This document shows, piece after piece, positions 51,655 to 62,122 of a stretch of DNA of 64,000 bases. Below the pieces are notes generated by a model. That model made no database searches and had not been told where the DNA came from. It saw only the letters and a list, made by a program, of their open reading frames with translations. This DNA comes from an uncultured Porphyromonadaceae bacterium (GTDB taxonomy: Bacteria; Bacteroidota; Bacteroidia; Bacteroidales; UBA11471): assembly GCA_900547555.1 (NCBI GenBank), contig URHG01000006.1:1-64000 (forward strand), read 5' to 3'. A program made the translations under genes and the position numbers. Position 1 is the first letter of the stretch, and each line of letters opens with the position of its first letter.

Positions 51655-53343
51655 TTATTTCTGTAATTTTTCTTTTAATGTATCATGGTTGTTCCGTAAG
51701 TCGGTCCAGTCGATTTTTCGGGTCGGATCGATGCCGTTGATATATTTTTCGATGTTGGTATAACCGTCTCCGTTACAATCTTTTGCTGCATCGGTAGAGT
51801 CATTAGGGTCGAGACCGAAACGTTTTTCCCATTCGTCGGGCATTCCGTCGTTGTCGCTGTCGATATAGGGTGTCCCTTTATACTCGGGCAGGCCTCCGAC
51901 TTGCTCGGGATGAGTGATAATGCCGTATTTGTAGGAGTCGTCGGGAAGTCTGCGTTTTACGTACGGAGTCGTGTAAGGTTTTGCTTTTTTATCATAGATG
52001 GCTTGCCCTGTCCGTACGGTACAAATGATGCGTGTGTCCACCGAATCTCTTTTCGGTAGTGTCGCTCCGACATTTTCCATGACAAATTCGTAAGCATCTT
52101 GTGCCGAAAGGATCGGGTTGTGCATGGGCATTTCAAATGGAGTGTCTACTCGTATCTCGTTTTTGAATTTTCCGCAATCCTTCAATCCGTAGACTTGTAC
52201 TCCGCCGTCCCAGTTATCGGCCGTAACTTTATCATTTCCCAACATTATGTTGCCGGAGACATACGCTTTTCCAAATGTATCGGGCTTGTTTTTATCCCGA
52301 CTCGATTCCGGTTTTAAGATACGATGTTGAATGGGGCGACCGGTTTGTAAGGCCGTGATAGGACCGGGTTTGAAATAGTTATTGATGATGTTGAATTGCG
52401 AATATTCGTCGCCGCCATCGATCGAGCGGTTCCACCAGTTATATATGACACTGTTCACCAGATTGAATCCTCCGTTCATACCTACCGAACAGTTTCTCGA
52501 TATATTCGATGCAAACAGGTTACGTGCGAAATAGCAGTTATGTCCGCCAATCGTAGCTCCGAAAGCATGATTATAGGTGTCGAGGGCTTCGGCAAACATG
52601 GAGTTTTGAATAGTGATGTTTACGGTTGGTAATTTTGTACCCTTTCCCGTTTCGTCACGATTCCATACATGGCGGTATATCGACATGACCTCGTCGAGTC
52701 CCCATGATGCTGATATGTGGTCGAGAATAATATTTCCGACAGCATTACCGCCCAAAGCATCATCACGGTCGGCAACATCGACGGCTCCCCGACGAAATCG
52801 CATGTGGCGGATAATCACATCGTGCGTGTCGATAAGGAATGAGGCTCCCGTTACACACACACCATCTCCCGGTGCTGTTTGTCCGGCAATTGTGATATAA
52901 GGAGCTTTAATACTGATTGGCGATTTCAGTCGGATTACACCGGCTACATTGAATACGATTATGCGGGCTCCTCCGGATTCGCATGCTTCTCTCAAAGTTC
53001 CCGGCCCCCGGTCTTCGAGCGACGTAACCGTGAAGACTTTTCCACCGCGACCTCCGGCGGTAAAAGCCCCGCCGCCTTCTGCCCCCGGAAATGCGGGTAT
53101 TTGACATTGTGGTAAGTCTTCTGGCTTCGATGCCCACGGACGATAGACGCGACCGTATTTTTTTTCTTCCTTCTTGACCGTTTTCAATGCCTTTTTCCAT
53201 GCAGCAGCAGAGAGCTTGTCGTAGGTCGCATTTTCGCGCGCTGCACGTTGTTTTATCGAGTCGGGTACGGTAGGGTATTGTGCCCGGGTCGGACATATTG
53301 CTATCGGTAATAAAATACCTGCTAATAAGAGTAGTCGTTTCAT
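51655..53343 (-). CDS. Pectate lyase-like polysaccharide lyase family 1 protein
   Basis: The protein has 562 residues, secreted. The right-handed beta-helix starts near residue 80 with IPAFPGAEGGGAFTAGGRGG and includes IIVFNVAGVIRLKSPISI and DHISASWGLDEVMSIY. Near the C-terminus DSDNDGMPDEWE is a calcium-binding thrombospondin-type-3-like segment, followed by NGDGYTNIEKYINGI. It probably attacks homogalacturonan. It follows the GH78 gene after a 133-base gap with no promoter match. Confidence 0.9.
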   Translation of the reverse strand: MKRLLLLAGILLPIAICPTRAQYPTVPDSIKQRAARENATYDKLSAAAWKKALKTVKKEEKKYGRVYRPWASKPEDLPQCQIPAFPGAEGGGAFTAGGRGGKVFTVTSLEDRGPGTLREACESGGARIIVFNVAGVIRLKSPISIKAPYITIAGQTAPGDGVCVTGASFLIDTHDVIIRHMRFRRGAVDVADRDDALGGNAVGNIILDHISASWGLDEVMSIYRHVWNRDETGKGTKLPTVNITIQNSMFAEALDTYNHAFGATIGGHNCYFARNLFASNISRNCSVGMNGGFNLVNSVIYNWWNRSIDGGDEYSQFNIINNYFKPGPITALQTGRPIQHRILKPESSRDKNKPDTFGKAYVSGNIMLGNDKVTADNWDGGVQVYGLKDCGKFKNEIRVDTPFEMPMHNPILSAQDAYEFVMENVGATLPKRDSVDTRIICTVRTGQAIYDKKAKPYTTPYVKRRLPDDSYKYGIITHPEQVGGLPEYKGTPYIDSDNDGMPDEWEKRFGLDPNDSTDAAKDCNGDGYTNIEKYINGIDPTRKIDWTDLRNNHDTLKEKLQK

Positions 53344-53476
53344 GGTTTTATGCCGAGATTTATCTGTTGATATTTGTTTTTGTTATTTTTATGTATAGGG
53401 CCTTTTTGAGGAAAAGCCGGTGTAATATCTGTTTCTTTTATAGTACAACATTGTAAAAAATAGGTGGGATTCATCA

Positions 53477-56260
53477 TCAATGGCGAGTTTTGCCCTGAGA
53501 CGGTATTTTTACCTTGTAATGGTAATGCCCCGATCCTACATGTTTTATATTCCCGTCGGGGAAATGTATTTCTCCCGTTGTATTGGGCGGAACGACAATA
53601 TCCCATTTTATCTGCCGGTGGTTGTTTATCCAGCGGCTTTGTACTTTTCCGTACGGAGTACGGTAAGAAACATTTATGCTGTCAAGGGCTTCTATCGTGA
53701 AATCGGGAGCGAAAACAATATGCTTGAAAGCTACTTTTTCCGAAGATGGAGCAATACCTCCCAACCGTTCGAAGCAGAAGGGGAGAAAGTCTCCTAAGAG
53801 CATGACATGATTTCCGCTGTTCATTTTGGGATTGGCGGTATCTCCATTCCAAAGTTCCCAAATTGTCGTAGCCCCGTTTTTCACCATGTATCCATATCCC
53901 GGATAGCTCTCTTGCGAAGCCAGTAGATAGGCGAGATTGCCCCGTCCCATATCGCATAGTTGGCGGAACAACCATTGCATGCCGATGACTCCACAGCTTA
54001 CATGTGCATTATGACTTGTGGTGGCGATGACTTGTTTCTCTACATCGTTTTTATAAGACTCCGGTACCATATCGAATGCCAGTGGCAATATATTGGCTGT
54101 TACGGTATTGTTCCCGTAATAAACTGAGTCGATATGGAGAGAAGTGGCCGTTGTCGGCGACGTGTCTTTTTTTACCACGAGGAATTCTTCATTGAATGCT
54201 TTTTTCAAAGCCTCGGAATGCATTTCATATTGGGCAGCATCGTTTTCTAACCCTTGAAGTCGGGCGAAATGGGACATTGTTTGCAAAACCTTGTAGAAGT
54301 ATGCTGTGGAAATGAGCTTTCCATCGGTTTTTCGGGCAGGATCTTGGCTGTGTATCATTTCAGGCGATTCGGGTGGTACGCACCAATCGCCGTATTTGTC
54401 TTTGCGTATGATTCCCGACTTGTCGGAATATTCTTCGGCGATATGTTTCACCCACTTTTGCATCGAGGGATAGTGTTGTCGTATAGGCTCGATATTACCG
54501 AATTGCGTATATATCATGTCGCAGGCAAAAATCAACGCACTGGGCCAAGTTACATTGTCGCTGTAATAGTTCCAAAATGCCGGTGCCACATCGGGTATGC
54601 AACCGTCTTCGCGTTGGGCTTCACATATATCGCGTACCCATTTGGTGTATAGACGTTCGGTATCGAAAAGATAGCTTTCTCCCCAGCATCCCATTGTGCG
54701 GTCACCCAGCCATGGTTGACGTTCGTTGCGTTGCGGACAGTCTACCGGCATACCTTTATAGTTGCCGAGAATACCCCACCAAGCATTTTTGAAGATCTGA
54801 TTGAGTAGCTCATTTGATGAAGAGAAGTCTCCGATAACCTCCATTTCGTCGCTGATGACCTCGGCCGTGAAGCGGGAAGCCAGTTGCGATACATCGGAGA
54901 GTGGATACCCGCTCACTTCGACAAAGCGAAACCCGTGATATGAAAATATAGGAGCCCATGTTTTTCCTCGTTCTTTGCCGTTGCATATATAGACATCGGT
55001 CGAGAGAGCATCTCGGAAATTTTCTGTGTAGAGAGCCGTTCCATCATCGGTAAGCCGCTCGGCATAACGTACTTTTATCGTGTCGCCCTCTTTGCCCGTA
55101 ATACTCATTTTTACCCAACCGGCCATGTTCTGACCGAAATCGATGATAAAACCGTTGGCGTTTTTTATAATGTTTTTCGGTTTTATTTCCTTCCATACTT
55201 TCATGCCGGGCATCATGTGGCCACGCAGGGTGCCGGCGGGTATGCTTACCCGTTCGGCAGGCAGCCAAGTCGTATCGTCATATCCGGGTGAAGACCAATC
55301 TCCCAACTCTTTGCGAGCATCGTATATCTCTCCGTCGTATTCGTTGTTACTGCGAATGGGACCGTCGGGGTTTATTTTCCAATCGGTATCGCTGTCTATG
55401 GTCTCACGCTTGCCATCGGTATATTCGATAATAAGATTCAAGCGCAGTTTGGGATAGCCGAAATTAGTAATTTTGTAAGGCTTGTAATTTTGTCGCATAG
55501 TATAGAATCGCCCATTGCCCAATACGACTCCTATGGCGTTTTCTTTTTGTAAAAGGTCGGTTACGTCGTAGGTGTTGTATAGAATGGTTTTACGGTAATC
55601 GGTCGGAGCAGGAGTAAGTACTTCTTCGCCCACTTTCTTACCGTTGATATACAGTTCGTTCAGACCCAAACCCGAGATAAAAGCAGTAGCTCGTTTCACG
55701 GTTTTAGCGGTTTTGAATTCGGTACGCAAATATCTGGCCGAAAGTTTGCTGTGCAATGATTCTTCGTCCCACGGCATGGCTCGATCGAGTCCTATCCAAC
55801 GACCTCTCCAACGGTTTTCCGATAATAACCCTGTTGAGAAACGAGCTATACGGCTCCATGAGGTTTGGTATTGTTTCCCTTTTCCGTATGAAGCCGTTAT
55901 TTGTACTTTCCAATATGCATGGCGATTACTGCCGAGTGGTTTTCCCCGGTATGGAATCCATAAGGAACTGTCGCTTTTTATAATACCCGAATCCCATAAA
56001 TCTCCTTCTTCCGAGGCGAGTTTGGAACTGTCGCTTGCCACTAAGATTCGATAGGAGAGTTGTACGACGTTGTATTCCGACGATTGTAGCTGCCAGCTGA
56101 ATCGAGGAGTTTCCGTATGGATACCCAACGGATCGGTCATACCTTCGGTACGTAATTCCGACACGGATACAATCTCCTTTTTTGATTGCGATTGTAGTAC
56201 CTGAGGTGAAAGGTATAATGACAAGCAAATGCCGATAAGTAGAAAAATGTGTTTTTGCAT
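53477..56260 (-). CDS. Alpha-L-rhamnosidase, GH78
   Basis: The protein has 927 residues with a signal peptide. N-terminal Ig-like domain (LRTEGMTDPLGIHTETPRFSW), beta-sandwich domains with RYLRTEF and YINGKKVG, then the (alpha/alpha)6 catalytic barrel with DCPQRNERQPWLGD, the region of the general acid. A C-terminal beta domain ends the protein. It removes rhamnose from pectic side chains. The gene starts 12 bases after the GH140-like gene stop. Confidence 0.95.
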   Translation of the reverse strand: MQKHIFLLIGICLSLYLSPQVLQSQSKKEIVSVSELRTEGMTDPLGIHTETPRFSWQLQSSEYNVVQLSYRILVASDSSKLASEEGDLWDSGIIKSDSSLWIPYRGKPLGSNRHAYWKVQITASYGKGKQYQTSWSRIARFSTGLLSENRWRGRWIGLDRAMPWDEESLHSKLSARYLRTEFKTAKTVKRATAFISGLGLNELYINGKKVGEEVLTPAPTDYRKTILYNTYDVTDLLQKENAIGVVLGNGRFYTMRQNYKPYKITNFGYPKLRLNLIIEYTDGKRETIDSDTDWKINPDGPIRSNNEYDGEIYDARKELGDWSSPGYDDTTWLPAERVSIPAGTLRGHMMPGMKVWKEIKPKNIIKNANGFIIDFGQNMAGWVKMSITGKEGDTIKVRYAERLTDDGTALYTENFRDALSTDVYICNGKERGKTWAPIFSYHGFRFVEVSGYPLSDVSQLASRFTAEVISDEMEVIGDFSSSNELLNQIFKNAWWGILGNYKGMPVDCPQRNERQPWLGDRTMGCWGESYLFDTERLYTKWVRDICEAQREDGCIPDVAPAFWNYYSDNVTWPSALIFACDMIYTQFGNIEPIRQHYPSMQKWVKHIAEEYSDKSGIIRKDKYGDWCVPPESPEMIHSQDPARKTDGKLISTAYFYKVLQTMSHFARLQGLENDAAQYEMHSEALKKAFNEEFLVVKKDTSPTTATSLHIDSVYYGNNTVTANILPLAFDMVPESYKNDVEKQVIATTSHNAHVSCGVIGMQWLFRQLCDMGRGNLAYLLASQESYPGYGYMVKNGATTIWELWNGDTANPKMNSGNHVMLLGDFLPFCFERLGGIAPSSEKVAFKHIVFAPDFTIEALDSINVSYRTPYGKVQSRWINNHRQIKWDIVVPPNTTGEIHFPDGNIKHVGSGHYHYKVKIPSQGKTRH

Positions 56261-56272
56261 GGTATAAAGGTA

Positions 56273-57727
56273 TCATCGGGTTTTACTGAATTGTGCGTCG
56301 GGTAAGGAGGCCCATTCGGGCGATACATACGCCTGTGTGGCATCGGTTACGATGAGAACGCAGTCATTGCTCGAAGAATTTTGCACGGTCGGAGTGAATC
56401 TTACGATTTTATTGGCAAATTCCCCGATGTAACGCACTTCTCCGTTCGACGGATTATACCACCACGCTTTTTTCTTTTTGCCTTTTATTTTTGTCAAGTC
56501 GATATTCATTGCGCGTCCGGTATAATTATACACCAGCAGATAATCGTTTCCGCGAGTAGCGATGAGGCGGTCGTATTTCTCTCCGTTTTTTCCGGCTATG
56601 ATACTTTGGTCGGGAATGCGCTCGAAAACAGGGAATGTCAACATCAGATTTTTGAGATATTTCATTTGATTGAATCCGGGGTCGTTGAGGGCCTCATACC
56701 AGGGTGTATGTGCACCGTACGCACCTCCTGTGCCGGGACGATAGAATTGCATGATGTCGTTGTGCCCGTAAGTGTGTCCGAAAGCTCCTGCGAAAACCGA
56801 CCAATAAGCATAACGTCGGCAATCGAAATCTCGCCATAAAGGTTCTTTGGGGTCGTGCAATCCTTGCGGTATTTTTTCATAAGAAGGTTCGCCGTCGAGA
56901 ACCGGTTTCATGGGAGTTTTTGCCAAAGAACGCTCTACATAACGCCAGTTGTCCTCTTCGGTGTTTTCGGGGATAGGATAGTTCTTATCGTCGCCACGTT
57001 GCCCATAGCGCCGGTGTCCGCTCTGGAACATGTTGAAGTCGAGCCATTCGGCATCGTTGTAATAATCGGCCGACGTCGTTCTTCCCCGGGGGTGAAAGGT
57101 CATAAGGTGGTTGGGGTCGTTGGCTTTTATGGCCCGGGCCAAAGCGTGCCATACTTCTGGTTTTACATCGCCCTGAATATCTCCGCCGATGATCCAGATG
57201 ATATTGGGCGAATTTTTGTACCGGTCGGCTAAAAATTTCCCGTAAGCTTGCGCTTCTTCAACTGTCATGAGGCCCGATTTTACCAAACCGCCCCATATAC
57301 ACACCATACCGATGTATATACCGTTTCTTTCAGCGGTTTTTATGATAAAATCCATGTGGTCCCAATAACCGTACACTCCTTTTTTATTTATTTCGGAGAA
57401 ATCGTATCCGTCGGGGTGGGACATTTGTCCGTATACATTGTATGCCGGTACACCGTTGACGGTTTGAACCTGTACCACATTATATCCGGCAGCTTGGCAA
57501 CGGCTCAGATAATATCCTGCTTCATCTCGTGTCAGGCGTTCGGGTAGCAGCCAGCCGGTATCACCCAGCCAAAAAAAGGGTTTCCCGTTTTCATGTTTCA
57601 AGTAACGGTGTTCTTCCGAGACACACAATTTCCCGTTTTTCCAGGGGATATAAGTCGGAGATTTTGCAGCATATATACTGCCGATGGCCAGAAACCCGAT
57701 AAGGGTCGTTAAAATCGTTTTTTTCAT
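56273..57727 (-). CDS. DUF4038-type glycoside hydrolase, GH140-like (apiosidase)
   Basis: The protein has 484 residues with a signal peptide (MKKTILTTLIGFLAIGSIYA). TIM-barrel part with FWLGDTGWLLPERLTRDEA, NIIWIIGGDIQGD (catalytic Asp) and PVLDGEPSYE (catalytic Glu). A C-terminal beta domain resembles a putative collagen-binding module (NGEVRYIGEF). The family includes the B. thetaiotaomicron endo-apiosidase of rhamnogalacturonan-II; the same role here is inferred from family and neighbours. Confidence 0.88.
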   Translation of the reverse strand: MKKTILTTLIGFLAIGSIYAAKSPTYIPWKNGKLCVSEEHRYLKHENGKPFFWLGDTGWLLPERLTRDEAGYYLSRCQAAGYNVVQVQTVNGVPAYNVYGQMSHPDGYDFSEINKKGVYGYWDHMDFIIKTAERNGIYIGMVCIWGGLVKSGLMTVEEAQAYGKFLADRYKNSPNIIWIIGGDIQGDVKPEVWHALARAIKANDPNHLMTFHPRGRTTSADYYNDAEWLDFNMFQSGHRRYGQRGDDKNYPIPENTEEDNWRYVERSLAKTPMKPVLDGEPSYEKIPQGLHDPKEPLWRDFDCRRYAYWSVFAGAFGHTYGHNDIMQFYRPGTGGAYGAHTPWYEALNDPGFNQMKYLKNLMLTFPVFERIPDQSIIAGKNGEKYDRLIATRGNDYLLVYNYTGRAMNIDLTKIKGKKKKAWWYNPSNGEVRYIGEFANKIVRFTPTVQNSSSNDCVLIVTDATQAYVSPEWASLPDAQFSKTR

Positions 57728-57738
57728 AAGCATATATT

Positions 57739-60700
57739 TTATTTATTGTTTGTCGAAGGTAGGGTGCAGGATAGAGGCCCCAGTGTGGGACGATATCCGA
57801 TCAGTTTTCCGTCGATCCAGACGAATAAGCCTTTGCCTTGTCGGTAACGGTCGCCTTTTTTGTCCCAGGCAATAGTAAGATTTCGTCCGTGATAAAGTAC
57901 GTTGTCGAGGCAGAAATAGTCCCATGTATCATCGGGTAATAACGGGTTTATTTCAAAAGTATCTCCTGCACGCGGACGTAATCCGACAAGTCCGGAAATA
58001 ATTAGATCATTGAATGTGGAATGATTGTAATACCGGCTGCGTTCTTGTTCGCCTTTGAGCCAGTATCCGGTAACCTCATCGAGGTATTCTCCGATATAAG
58101 GACGTCCGTGGAAATAGTGCGATAGTACATATAATTTCAGTTGTCCGAACCAAATGCTGTCGTTTACGAATTCATTATTTCCGTTTGCATTTAAGTAATT
58201 GGCAAGGGCCGTGAGGGTTTGTGATGTCGCAAAAGGCCAAATCGGGCCGTTCCATTCGCAACTGGCTTTGAAAACGGCTCGGAACTGGGGATGACGACGT
58301 TCTGCCGTCGTCAGTCCGAAAGGGGCGGAGAATCCTTTCGGATCGCTGATTTGTAACCATGCCGAGTCGAATTTTCCTTGTGTCGGCAGATTGAAATACC
58401 ACGGGGTATATCCGATGGCTTCCCGTACATTGGCGAGAGTATCTTCCCGGCGTGTTTCAAAGAAATTGTCGCTTTCGTTCCATAGATATTTCTCCACAAG
58501 GTATTTCAATGTGTCGGCCTTGTTTTTATAAAGAAGGCTGTCGGCATCATCTGCTTGTCGGCAGGCCTGAGAAATGGCCGTGGCATTGCCGTACATATAA
58601 GAAGAAATAGTAGGTCGAGCATATTGTTTTTTCCGACCCCCGCTTATGCTCTCTTCCATAGCGTCTTGCACGTCGCTTTGCCAGTAAAGACCGTTCGGCA
58701 GACGGTGAGTCTTTTCCCATCGGGAATATTCCCGTTTCATATCGGGAAGCAAATCCGCAAGAAAAGCGGAGTCGTCGGTAACAAGCCGGCTGTTATATAC
58801 GGCATACGGTGTCCAAGAACTGTACCGATCCATGCGTTCCATCGGTTTCCCATCATTACCCCGATACCATGTATAGACGATTTGGCGTAGATAGCTGGTG
58901 TCTCTCAACCATCGGCATTCGTGTATGTGATGACCCAATGCACTCGATATGAGATTGTATTTGTCGGCATAAGAACGCTGTACGAGAAATTCGGTCATGG
59001 CATAACCTACCGGTGTATTTTTGATATGTTTTCGCAAGGTCCACCACCGGTAATAATAAATTTCTTCGATGTTCCGATCCGGACAATCGAATAACGGAAT
59101 ATTTGTTTCGAGCCAGTCGGCCGATCGGTCGTTGGGTATGGCCTGTACAATGTTCTCGTCTTCCATACGGTTGAAGTAGTCGATGTAGTGCCGATAGTCG
59201 TCGAAATCCAAAAGATTTGCCGTACGGTCACCCGATGTTCGGAGTCTAGCTATACGGTAGGTTGCCGGTGTTTCTTCTCGACCGGCATTTTCGAGATCGA
59301 AATATTGATCGGCCGGAGTGTCGGGGGTCGGTATCGAATTGACGGAGCCGGTACGGAATATAATGCGTTCGATTCCCGGTACAGGAGCGAAGAACATACG
59401 TGTCGTCTTTTTCTTACCGTTGATATATACGGTATAATTGCGGTTTTCGACCGATAGTTCGACATCGATATGGTAGATTTCTTCGGGAACGTATTTCCCC
59501 ATTTGGGAATAACGGGCACCTCCTTTGGCGCGTATGATATTGTCGGTAAACTCTATTCTGGCACAGGGAATACCTTTGGCATCGGCAAAGTCGATTTGTA
59601 AGTTTCCATGCCCTGTTTGTTCGGCCATTATATCGAACGAAACTTTCAGTATTCGGCTTTCCGGTATTTTCCGTTCGACCCAAGCGAAAGAGAACGGATC
59701 TTTGTCGGTGATTGTGAGCCAGCGTATTCCTTTTTTATTTTCGAGAGTAACCGGTGTGGCTATTCCTGTATAGAGATTCCATTCCCGCAAGTCGCACAGT
59801 TGTGTCGCATGGCTTATGTCGTCCTGCACGTATTCGGTAACTTTTTGACGCACCGGAACGGGAATATGGCTTACCCATATATCTTCTTTCCCAACGCTGT
59901 ACGATACCCACAAATCTCCGTCGGGGGGCGTCCCGTTACCCGGTTGGATACCTCGTGCATATTGCGGCCCGAAACTTTTGTAATTACCGCCGTAACGCAT
60001 CGGAGGAACAATCCCGTGTATGAGATTCAATGTCGTGTACTCCAACCCGTCGTTACTTAACGAAATGGCTAACGGCCATCGGTATTCGGCCGGATTGTAT
60101 ACGGTTGCATAAGTGTCGTCGCTCAATTTTTGCCCCCAGATTTTGGCGTTGCTGTTGACAAATCCTTTGGCTCGCTCTACGGGTTTTTCCCAAGTATTGC
60201 CTCCGTCATTACTGATAGAGGTGAGTGCATGTTTCCATAATCCGACGATACGGTTATCGGGCAAATAATAGTAACAGAAAGCTTTATAAGGTTTGTTGAG
60301 CGGGAGCATAGGGTCATTGCGGTCGGCCTCTTCAACCATTTGCATGCGATAGAGTGGGTTATCCATCATTTCCCGACAGGCTTTTACAAAACCTTTGTCG
60401 CGCGCACGGGTATAGAAAGGGTAGTCGGTATTCTTTTCATTGAAATCGTGATTGTAATAGACAAAATAAATAGGGCCGAACGTACCGTCTTTTTTTATTT
60501 CTCTCACAACGCGGCCTATACCGTTTCCGTCGTTGGGATCGTCTTTTCTGTCGAGGGCAATACCGTAATTGCCGGTGGCCAATAACCGTCCGTTCGATGC
60601 TACGTAAAAGCCTACACGCTGGTGCATGATGGCTGTAAGATTGTGGGCGGTATCAGTCCGTCCCTTTTTGGTAAAACCTTCGGGCACTTTATATTCCGGA

Positions 60701-61065
60701 AACAAAATTTCGGGAGAACTCCAATGATACCCGTCGGTCGAAGTCATGAGCACCGTGCGCGACGGAGGAATGTGTTCGTCGGTACTGTCGCAGAGAAAAT
60801 GAAGATAGAATTTCCCGTTCCAGTAACACATCATGGGTTGGTGGTTGTAAGTCCACCCGAAATTGTAAGTTGCTGTAATACTGTCGCGATTGGCCCGTAA
60901 CAATTGTATGTTGTGGACACCGACGGCGGGAGAGAGTTGTCCGTCATGACGATATGGATTGGAAAGTTCTGATCCTGTATAACAAACTTTGTCTTGTGCC
61001 GAAATAAAAGCGACAGACGCAAGTAGAAAGACCGTTATCAGCAGAGTGGGAACGGAGTGCTTCAT
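57739..61065 (-). CDS. Two-domain glycoside hydrolase, GH143-GH142-like
   Basis: The protein has 1108 residues, with a signal peptide from MKHSVPTLLITVFLLASVAF. Residues about 25-430 form a beta-propeller with Asp-box-like STDGYHW and SNDGGNTW. Residues about 430-620 form a beta-sandwich (LRVSFDIM-type strands, YTVYINGKKKTT). The rest is an (alpha/alpha)6 domain (HIHECRWLRDTSYL, WNGPIWPFATSQTL). The plan equals the known rhamnogalacturonan-II enzyme with a DHA hydrolase (GH143) and a beta-L-arabinofuranosidase (GH142). The assignment rests on architecture and context. Confidence 0.82.
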   Translation of the reverse strand: MKHSVPTLLITVFLLASVAFISAQDKVCYTGSELSNPYRHDGQLSPAVGVHNIQLLRANRDSITATYNFGWTYNHQPMMCYWNGKFYLHFLCDSTDEHIPPSRTVLMTSTDGYHWSSPEILFPEYKVPEGFTKKGRTDTAHNLTAIMHQRVGFYVASNGRLLATGNYGIALDRKDDPNDGNGIGRVVREIKKDGTFGPIYFVYYNHDFNEKNTDYPFYTRARDKGFVKACREMMDNPLYRMQMVEEADRNDPMLPLNKPYKAFCYYYLPDNRIVGLWKHALTSISNDGGNTWEKPVERAKGFVNSNAKIWGQKLSDDTYATVYNPAEYRWPLAISLSNDGLEYTTLNLIHGIVPPMRYGGNYKSFGPQYARGIQPGNGTPPDGDLWVSYSVGKEDIWVSHIPVPVRQKVTEYVQDDISHATQLCDLREWNLYTGIATPVTLENKKGIRWLTITDKDPFSFAWVERKIPESRILKVSFDIMAEQTGHGNLQIDFADAKGIPCARIEFTDNIIRAKGGARYSQMGKYVPEEIYHIDVELSVENRNYTVYINGKKKTTRMFFAPVPGIERIIFRTGSVNSIPTPDTPADQYFDLENAGREETPATYRIARLRTSGDRTANLLDFDDYRHYIDYFNRMEDENIVQAIPNDRSADWLETNIPLFDCPDRNIEEIYYYRWWTLRKHIKNTPVGYAMTEFLVQRSYADKYNLISSALGHHIHECRWLRDTSYLRQIVYTWYRGNDGKPMERMDRYSSWTPYAVYNSRLVTDDSAFLADLLPDMKREYSRWEKTHRLPNGLYWQSDVQDAMEESISGGRKKQYARPTISSYMYGNATAISQACRQADDADSLLYKNKADTLKYLVEKYLWNESDNFFETRREDTLANVREAIGYTPWYFNLPTQGKFDSAWLQISDPKGFSAPFGLTTAERRHPQFRAVFKASCEWNGPIWPFATSQTLTALANYLNANGNNEFVNDSIWFGQLKLYVLSHYFHGRPYIGEYLDEVTGYWLKGEQERSRYYNHSTFNDLIISGLVGLRPRAGDTFEINPLLPDDTWDYFCLDNVLYHGRNLTIAWDKKGDRYRQGKGLFVWIDGKLIGYRPTLGPLSCTLPSTNNK

Positions 61066-61085
61066 GGTACATATTTTTAGCAAGG

Positions 61086-61116
61086 TAAAGATATTTAGAA
61101 AATTTTCCTTTTCAAA
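61086..61116 (-). promoter_or_regulatory. Promoter of the GH143-GH142-like operon
   Basis: On the minus strand: TTTG (plus 61113-61116), 19 bases, TATCTTTA (plus 61086-61093; one mismatch at the last base). Confidence 0.72.
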
Positions 61117-61197
61117 CGATTAAAATATAAAACTGTATCGAGTTTATTTTTTTTATCATTTAAGTGTAATATTTGTTCCTCGTAACAGTCAAAAAAT

Positions 61198-61227
61198 AAA
61201 AGAGAATGCCAACACGGCATTCTCTTT
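61198..61227 (-). terminator. Terminator after nfo
   Basis: Stem AAAGAGAATGCC/GGCATTCTCTTT, loop AACAC. It separates GH43-nfo from the GH143-led operon. Minus-strand continuation is TATTTTTTG. Confidence 0.85.
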
Positions 61228-61268
61228 TATTCCATTTAATAGAAAGGTCTATTTAAGGAGTAAATCTC

Positions 61269-62111
61269 TTATCGGACAAGACTTTTCAGCCATGCGATTT
61301 CTTCCGGCCATCGGCTTTCGTCGGGCGTTTCGAGAATGAGAGGTATGCCGTCGAAGCGGCTGTCTGCCATGATCCGCTCGAACAATCCGCTGCCTAACGC
61401 TCCTTCCCGAAGTACTTCATGGCGGTCGACATGGGAGTCCAATCCCTTTTTGGAGTCGTTTATATGCATGCCTCGAAGGTATTTCAAGCCGACGATGGCA
61501 TCGAGTTGCTCAAACGTTTCTGAAAAACCTTCCGGAGTAATCAGGTTGTATCCACCGGCCAGTGCATGGCACGTGTCGATACAGATTCCGATACGGCTTT
61601 TATCTTCTACTTTGTCGATGATATGAGCCAGATGCTCGAATCTGAATCCTACGTTAGAACCTTGTCCGGCCGTATTTTCGATGACGGCAGTAACCCCATG
61701 TGTCTTATCGAGAGTGATGTTTATCGATTCGGCTATCCGGTCGAGACATGCGTCGACCGATATTTCTTTCAGATGGGAACCGGGGTGGAAGTTGAGCAAG
61801 GTCAAACCCAATTGCTCGCATCGCTGCATTTCATCGAGAAAGGCAGCTCTTGATTTTTCAAGCCCTTCGGTCTGCGGGTGTCCCAGATTAATAAGATAGC
61901 TGTCGTGCGGTAGAATTTGTTGTGCGGTATAGCCGTAAGTTTGGCGACGTTCTTTGAACAAGGCTATGCTTTTGGTCGATAACGGGGCTGATACCCATTG
62001 TCGCTGATTTTTTGTAAAAAGAGCAAAAGCGGTTGCTCCTATGTTGTGTGCATTCTCGGGTGCGTTTTCTACGCCACCCGATGCACTTACGTGTGCACCA
62101 ATGTATTTCAT
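61269..62111 (-). CDS. nfo: Endonuclease IV (AP endonuclease)
   Basis: Cleaves DNA at abasic sites in base-excision repair. The protein has 280 residues; family signatures include YIGAHVSASGGVENAP, NFHPGSHL, VIENTAGQGSNVG, GICIDTCHALAGGY and MHINDSKKGLDSHVDRHE, which carry the zinc ligands. It starts 11 bases after the GH43 stop on the same strand, so a repair gene is read together with a pectin glycosidase. Confidence 0.96.
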   Translation of the reverse strand: MKYIGAHVSASGGVENAPENAHNIGATAFALFTKNQRQWVSAPLSTKSIALFKERRQTYGYTAQQILPHDSYLINLGHPQTEGLEKSRAAFLDEMQRCEQLGLTLLNFHPGSHLKEISVDACLDRIAESINITLDKTHGVTAVIENTAGQGSNVGFRFEHLAHIIDKVEDKSRIGICIDTCHALAGGYNLITPEGFSETFEQLDAIVGLKYLRGMHINDSKKGLDSHVDRHEVLREGALGSGLFERIMADSRFDGIPLILETPDESRWPEEIAWLKSLVR

Positions 62112-62122
62112 AATGATAAAAG

